From positions 1-41,994 of the IMG/VR virus record IMGVR_UViG_3300033141_002362: a stretch of DNA of 41,994 bases; one strand, given 5' to 3'. Origin of the DNA: a virus. A program made the position numbers and the translations under genes. Position 1 is the stretch's first letter. Each line of letters starts with the position of its first letter. Positions 38,223 through 41,994 of this stretch are shown here, piece after piece. The notes beneath the pieces were generated by a model that saw only the letters and a list, made by a program, of their open reading frames with translations, was not told where the DNA came from and did not search any database.

Positions 38223-38465
38223 ATGCAGTATTATGATGATATTGCCGATAACGAAACCATTAGTTGTCTTAATTCTGTTATCAGCGATTTGAGGAACGAA
38301 ACCGAACTAAGAAACATCCCAATAACTAACAAACTAATAACTAACATCGATATAGCTATCATTAGACTTGAACAAGTTAGAGAAAAATGTAAACGTATTA
38401 TTGGAATTGAATCGGAAACCTCAATGAAGAGTTTGATTAAACGATTAAGAAAAATCAAACCTTGA
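38223..38465 (+). CDS. Hypothetical helical protein (80 aa), last early gene
   Basis: ATG 38223 behind AAGGAG; an earlier in-frame ATG at 38190 is inside the RHH gene. MQYYDDIADNETISCLNSVI, then helices NKLITNIDIAIIRLEQVREK and MKSLIKRLRKIKP. Acidic start and basic end. No family recognised. The bidirectional terminator follows within 20 bp. Confidence 0.65.
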   Translation: MQYYDDIADNETISCLNSVISDLRNETELRNIPITNKLITNIDIAIIRLEQVREKCKRIIGIESETSMKSLIKRLRKIKP

Positions 38466-38483
38466 TATTTCGGTAAAATCAAC

Positions 38484-38530
38484 AAAAAAGCCCCTGAGAG
38501 CTATTCTAAGGAACTTTCGGGGGCTTTCTT
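38484..38530. terminator. Bidirectional intrinsic terminator between converging operons
   Basis: AAAGCCCCTGAGAG (38487-38500) pairs with CTTTCGGGGGCTTT (38514-38527) in a 14-bp stem with two G-U pairs. A T-rich tail follows on the plus strand, and the A-run at 38484-38489 gives a T-run on the minus strand. Confidence 0.9.
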
Positions 38531-38549
38531 ATATTCTGGTATAGCTTTT

Positions 38550-38756
38550 TTAAGAAATGCCGTTAGAATCAATTTTTTCATATAGAATATTATAATATTT
38601 CTCCGCGTCAACAAACCCTTCACATTCATTGCTTTTACCAATTAAACACATATCGGCATGCTGCATATCAACTCGATTGTTTTTGCATGCCACTAGTTCA
38701 GTTGCCATATTGTCCTCTTCGTAATATAGACATTTCTTACAAATAGTGTTTTTCAT
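38550..38756 (-). CDS. Small Cys-rich, probably zinc-binding protein (68 aa)
   Basis: ATG 38756 behind AAGGAG is preferred to the longer frame from 38807, which would overlap the helicase end. MKNTICKKCLYYEED has a CKKC pair; VACKNNRV, DMCLIGKSNECEGF provide further Cys. Spacing is irregular, like small phage Cys-rich proteins annotated as zinc-binding. Function unknown. Confidence 0.6.
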   Translation of the reverse strand: MKNTICKKCLYYEEDNMATELVACKNNRVDMQHADMCLIGKSNECEGFVDAEKYYNILYEKIDSNGIS

Positions 38757-38791
38757 ACTAGTTCTCCTTATCTTATAATTATGGTTATTGG

Positions 38792-40423
38792 TTATCTTAC
38801 TAAACATTTTTTAAAATGATTCCCGAAATTGTTCCAGTTGTCCAGTATTAATCGTTTTGCCGCGTCATCCAAGATATATATATCACATATATCGTTTTTA
38901 TGCCGATTACCACGCCCACACATTTGCTCTAATGTTAGAGACGCCTCACTAATATACCATTTGAATCCTTTTCTTGAGTATATACGAGCCGATACTTTCT
39001 TGTCCTTAACATTAAGAAACGGTGCTTTTGCTACAATTATAAATCTACATAGCTTATCGGGAAGGTCAATTCCACGCTCCATTGAAGGACTAATCAATAC
39101 TTTGTTATCGGTCTTGTTAGCCTTGAACTTTCTGAGTTTCTCATTTCTATCACTTGTATTATGTGTAATAAACCTATTCCTGTTATTGGAATCAATATAC
39201 CGTTTATCTTGTATTATCCTATCACGTAGCTTATAATTTGTACAATGTATCAATCCTTTATCATTTGGATACTTGTTCATAATATTGTTTATCTCGGTAA
39301 TTATCTTGTGAACATCAACCTCAAAAGAATTATAGCTCAAATCGCCAACCGCATTAAGATATATTGGTCTATTTGTCTTTGGGAAATCAGATGATATTTC
39401 ATAGTAACCTATCTCATCAAGCGTAAGTCCCGTCAGTTGTGATATAATCTCAACCGGATGAAATGTCGCACTCATAAACACAACCTTATCAGTTACATGC
39501 TTTAAAAAAAACTGCTCAACTAAACTACGAGTTAACCACGTCGGAGAAAACTTATGATATTTGCTCATATTATGCTCTATAACTTCATATAACCATGTTT
39601 TGTTTACATTGTTAATGAAAATTGTAAGTTTATTCTTAAGGCTTGTTAAATTTTCAAGCTCCTTTTTTAAACTATCAATATCATTGTTATTAATAAACTC
39701 AATATCAGATTTTATATCCTCTATCTTATCCTCTACGATTTTTAAGGTAGTCATTGCCCAATTATGCCAATCATCTATACTTTTATCACTACGGGTAGTT
39801 TTATACTTCGGCATCGATATTGAAAGATTGCGTACCATATTCTCACTAATAGTTAAACTTACAAAGTTCTCAAGAATATCAATAAACAAATCAGCCTCAT
39901 CACAAACAATAAACTTACGCCCCGAAAACATACCAACATAATTAGACTCTAATAAATAATAGTTATAGTTTAGTATGCCCATTGGACTTATGGCTACTCT
40001 ACGTTTTTGAATATTATAAGGACAAGCATAATTACATTCATTTGAATTAATCAACATACACTCATTGGCAGTTTTTCCCTTACGCGCCCCGCAAGGATAA
40101 TTAGACCGCCCTTTTAATAACGGTATCTCCGGGAAATCATTTCGTAATTGATGCTGCAACGCTTTTGAATGAACAACAATTAATGAATTATTATAATACC
40201 GCGATAAACATGCCGCCACTAAACTCTTTCCAAACCCAGTATCAGCTTTTAGAAAAATTACCTTTTTTTTGTTCTTTATGATTTCTTCAATTATCTCTTT
40301 TTGGTTGTTTCTGAAATTCTTGTTTTTGAACTTTGAAAAACTATTTTTGATTTTCTCAATTTCCATTTTCAGTTTTCCCGTTTTTTGGTTTTGCATTTTG
40401 GCAGTTTTTAAAACTTTTTTCAA
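38792..40423 (-). CDS. XPD/DinG-type SF2 helicase with Fe-S cysteines
   Basis: 543 residues from TTG 40423, which has AGGAA upstream; ATGs at residues 10 and 20 are alternatives. Walker A is ADTGFGKS (60-67). Four Cys (111, 122, 130, 134; in the stretch NYPCGARKGKTANECM and SNECNYACPYN) stand between motifs Ia and II, where XPD-family helicases carry a 4Fe-4S cluster. Motif II is CDEAD (174-178), motif III SATF near 330, motif VI QMCGRGNR near 505. Such helicases unwind DNA 5'-3'. As the only helicase in the window it may serve replication or recombination with the left operon. Confidence 0.9.
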   Translation of the reverse strand: MKKVLKTAKMQNQKTGKLKMEIEKIKNSFSKFKNKNFRNNQKEIIEEIIKNKKKVIFLKADTGFGKSLVAACLSRYYNNSLIVVHSKALQHQLRNDFPEIPLLKGRSNYPCGARKGKTANECMLINSNECNYACPYNIQKRRVAISPMGILNYNYYLLESNYVGMFSGRKFIVCDEADLFIDILENFVSLTISENMVRNLSISMPKYKTTRSDKSIDDWHNWAMTTLKIVEDKIEDIKSDIEFINNNDIDSLKKELENLTSLKNKLTIFINNVNKTWLYEVIEHNMSKYHKFSPTWLTRSLVEQFFLKHVTDKVVFMSATFHPVEIISQLTGLTLDEIGYYEISSDFPKTNRPIYLNAVGDLSYNSFEVDVHKIITEINNIMNKYPNDKGLIHCTNYKLRDRIIQDKRYIDSNNRNRFITHNTSDRNEKLRKFKANKTDNKVLISPSMERGIDLPDKLCRFIIVAKAPFLNVKDKKVSARIYSRKGFKWYISEASLTLEQMCGRGNRHKNDICDIYILDDAAKRLILDNWNNFGNHFKKCLVR

Positions 40424-40531
40424 AATCGATTCCTATATTATAGATATTACTTATGTAATATTGGTATACACCCCATTTGGCTGTATTACATTATTACATA
40501 TTACATTATGACAAAACAGTAAACAAAAAAG

Positions 40532-40571
40532 TGTCATAATGTAATACAAAAAACTGTATGACATTATGACA
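40532..40571. repeat. 40-bp imperfect palindrome, copy 1
   Basis: TGTCATAATGT, one mismatch, ATAC, 8-base centre, GTAT, one mismatch, ACATTATGACA: arms of 16 bases differing at one position. Confidence 0.85.
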
Positions 40572-40600
40572 AAAATCAGGGGAATAAAAATTAGGTTTTT

Positions 40601-40640
40601 TGTAATAATGTAATACAAAAAGTTGTATGACATTATGACA
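40601..40640. repeat. 40-bp imperfect palindrome, copy 2
   Basis: TGTAATAATGTAATAC, 8-base centre, GTATGACATTATGACA: same unit as copy 1 with one extra change. The start-to-start distance between the copies is 69 bp. Confidence 0.85.
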
Positions 40641-40668
40641 AATAACGATGGTTTGTTTACCATTGGTT

Positions 40669-41253
40669 TTAACTTTCTGGATTCAAATCTTTAACGTAAA
40701 TATCATTAATTTTTTGGTATTTTCTATCAACAGTTTCGGCAAGTCTATGTTTGTTTTTCATAGTGCTTTTTATGATTCTATCACTAATATCAATTGCCTC
40801 TCGCTCTAATCTGTTCTTTTCCTCTTCATACCCAATAGTGTTTAACTGGTCAAGAATCCTACAAACCTCTTGCCATTTTTTATAATATTTGTTTGATTTA
40901 TCCTTGTGAATATACATCAAAACATACACTCCAGCCGCCATACAACGCCTATACAGGTTGCTCATTGAATCTTTATAGAATGACGATGGGAATATCTTAG
41001 TCAGCGATAGTATCATATTCTTAAATACAGACCGACATCTAAACTGTATATTATCGTTTCTAGAATATTTCTCACCGCCTGAAATTCCATACATCATGTA
41101 TTCCATAACTGAATCTTTGAATTTAATCGATTCAGCCTGTAGTTGCTGAACCTGAAGTTTAAGCTTTTCATTTTCCCGTTTAAGCTCTGATATCGTTTCA
41201 TTTTCCTTTTCTTCAAATATGTAAACCTCAGAATCTTCACTAACTTTTTTCAT
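40669..41253 (-). CDS. Coiled-coil protein of unknown function
   Basis: 194 residues behind AAGGAG. The first ~45 residues are acidic and coiled coil (ENETISELKRENEKLKLQVQ), as in leucine-zipper-like segments. The middle is helical with a basic patch (NIQFRCRSVFKNMILSLTK, MSNLYRRCMAAGVYVLMYIH), and the end is charged. No catalytic motif. It lies upstream of the palindromic repeats; a DNA-binding or replication-accessory role is conceivable but unsupported. Confidence 0.6.
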   Translation of the reverse strand: MKKVSEDSEVYIFEEKENETISELKRENEKLKLQVQQLQAESIKFKDSVMEYMMYGISGGEKYSRNDNIQFRCRSVFKNMILSLTKIFPSSFYKDSMSNLYRRCMAAGVYVLMYIHKDKSNKYYKKWQEVCRILDQLNTIGYEEEKNRLEREAIDISDRIIKSTMKNKHRLAETVDRKYQKINDIYVKDLNPES

Positions 41254-41268
41254 GTTAACTCCTTATTC

Positions 41269-41433
41269 CTAAATAGTTCTATAACAATCGGCACAACAAA
41301 TTATCCATTCCTCCCTTGAAGGGTCATTGTAAATATACCCCTTCCCAGACGGAAGTTTCCTATGACAAATTTCACATGTATCGCTTATAGTGGTTCTTTT
41401 TATCTTATCGCTTTGAGTTTGTTCTCTTTCCAT
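41269..41433 (-). CDS. Small zinc-finger protein (54 aa)
   Basis: ATG 41433-41431 behind GAAAGGA, stop TAG 41271-41269. After a basic start (MEREQTQSDKIKRTTISDT) come CEICHRKL and ICCADC, a four-Cys ribbon with about 26 residues between the pairs. Function unknown. It lies between the coiled-coil protein and another zinc-ribbon protein. Confidence 0.7.
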   Translation of the reverse strand: MEREQTQSDKIKRTTISDTCEICHRKLPSGKGYIYNDPSREEWIICCADCYRTI

Positions 41434-41454
41434 GATTTTTCCTTTCTCTTTTAA

Positions 41455-41724
41455 TTAGTTTTCGCGGTTTCTCATCTTATATATTTTCGAGAATAACTTT
41501 ACTTTGAATGGTTTTCTAATTCTAACTACCTTATCACCAGTCTTACAATTTGGACATATAACGTCCTCTGTGTTCTTATTGTCAGTGATATATAATGAAT
41601 TTTCCCACGGTGCTTGAAGTGTAATGTTTTTAACCGTCCACCTTTTTGGGATATCTTTTTCAAACTCATTATAACAGTTACCACACCTGAAATACGCTTT
41701 CCATGTTTTTGTTTCCTTATTCAT
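41455..41724 (-). CDS. Zinc-ribbon protein (89 aa)
   Basis: AAGGA upstream of ATG 41724. The Cys pairs FRCGNCYNEF (about 13-22) and ICPNCKTGDK (56-65) frame a beta-rich middle (ITLQAPWENSLYITDNKNTE), the usual zinc-ribbon build, followed by a basic tail (KPFKVKLFSKIYKMRNREN). Similar ribbons occur in RNA polymerase and translation-related proteins. Precise function unknown. Confidence 0.7.
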   Translation of the reverse strand: MNKETKTWKAYFRCGNCYNEFEKDIPKRWTVKNITLQAPWENSLYITDNKNTEDVICPNCKTGDKVVRIRKPFKVKLFSKIYKMRNREN

Positions 41725-41744
41725 ATCATTAATCCTTTCTTCTT

Positions 41745-41954
41745 TTATTTCTCCTCATTATTTCTCCTACTTAAGCTTTCACAAAGAATTTGAATCACTT
41801 TTTCAAAATCTGACAATTTGTGTTTCAATTGAGATATTTCTTTTTCAAGCTTGTCAAGTTCTTTTGTCATCTCCTCATAGCAATCAACACATGTTCCAAT
41901 TTCATCCTCTGGCATTGGTTTATTACAATTCATACAAAGTATTTCTTCTTCCAT
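41745..41954 (-). CDS. Small protein with zinc-ribbon start and coiled coil (69 aa)
   Basis: ATG 41954 behind AAAGGAG, preferred to a longer frame reaching 41987. MEEEILCMNCNKPMPEDEIG and TCVDCYEE give two Cys pairs, followed by a long charged helix (KELDKLEKEISQLKHKLSDF). The layout (ribbon + coiled coil) mirrors the protein at 30808-31128. Function unknown. The gene is the last complete one before the right window edge. Confidence 0.7.
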   Translation of the reverse strand: MEEEILCMNCNKPMPEDEIGTCVDCYEEMTKELDKLEKEISQLKHKLSDFEKVIQILCESLSRRNNEEK

Positions 41955-41994
41955 TTTATTCTCCTTTACAATTTTCCAAATAACCAAGTATATT

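Larger units (their letters stand above)
40424..40668. other. Repeat-rich intergenic region upstream of the helicase gene
   Basis: No credible gene; the minus-strand frame here is a by-product of the repeats. It holds the two 40-bp palindromes described separately, a third half-site (40502-40513) and a -10-like TATAAT on the minus strand (40442-40437) without a good -35. Likely a regulatory or origin region. Confidence 0.55.

Noticed and set aside
40480-40660. CRISPR array
   Set aside because: Only two long repeats with one spacer-sized gap, strong internal palindromes and no cas genes nearby; iteron or operator fits better.
40451-40663. 70-residue minus-strand ORF rich in Ile/Phe/Tyr
   Set aside because: It is the translation of the palindromic repeat region; the protein repeats itself only because the DNA does, and there is no good ribosome binding site.

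Overview
The window is most simply read as part of a podovirus-like tailed bacteriophage genome, AT-rich, with dense overlapping genes and strong AGGAG-type ribosome binding sites. A terminase large subunit, P22-type portal, scaffold, major capsid protein, two connector-like proteins, a nozzle-like protein and a very long LPD38-type internal protein are recognisable. No tape measure, tail tube or sheath is seen, which points to a short tail. The host cannot be named. Several signal peptides put Gln directly after the predicted cleavage site, a habit common in the Bacteroidota/Chlorobi/Ignavibacteria group, while the strong Shine-Dalgarno sites are not typical of classical Bacteroidetes.

Layout. 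(1) 1-6,036, minus strand: a DNA-metabolism operon with, in transcription order, a ribbon-helix-helix (RHH) regulator, a RecB/Cas4-like nuclease, a Sak4-like annealing ATPase, an SSB-like acidic-tailed protein, an ERCC4 nuclease, a DUF4406-like protein, a beta-class DNA methyltransferase, small proteins, a gene broken by a 10-bp tandem duplication, and a partial ASCH-like gene. It starts from a clear sigma70 promoter at 6,067-6,095. (2) 6,158-31,933, minus strand: the late operon, running terminase - portal - scaffold - capsid - connectors - nozzle - internal virion proteins - exported fibre-like proteins - lysis genes, and ending in an intrinsic terminator at 6,158-6,181. (3) 31,934-32,086: divergent promoters that fire the late operon leftward and an RHH-led early operon rightward. 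(4) 32,415-33,010: a gene-free AT-rich block with inverted repeats, followed by a second strong rightward promoter. (5) 33,078-38,465, plus strand: about 18 small early genes of mostly unknown function. They are interspersed with a repeated 16-bp element containing ATGATATCTTT, with intrinsic terminators, a tRNA T-arm-like minihelix, and unusually many perfect inverted repeats inside coding sequence. One of these genes resembles a small Csx15/Csx20-type predicted ring-nuclease family. (6) 38,484-38,530: a bidirectional terminator separating converging operons. (7) 38,550-41,954, minus strand: an XPD/DinG-type helicase, a coiled-coil protein and several tiny zinc-ribbon proteins, with two 40-bp imperfect palindromes just upstream of the helicase.

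No DNA polymerase, primase, integrase or complete tRNA was found. The genome is probably larger than this window, or it relies on host replication together with its own recombination kit. The least ordinary features are the structured early coding sequences, the repeated leader element, the tRNA-arm-like 3' elements, the Sec-signal-bearing proteins in the virion cluster, and a connector-like protein carrying an inserted beta-propeller.
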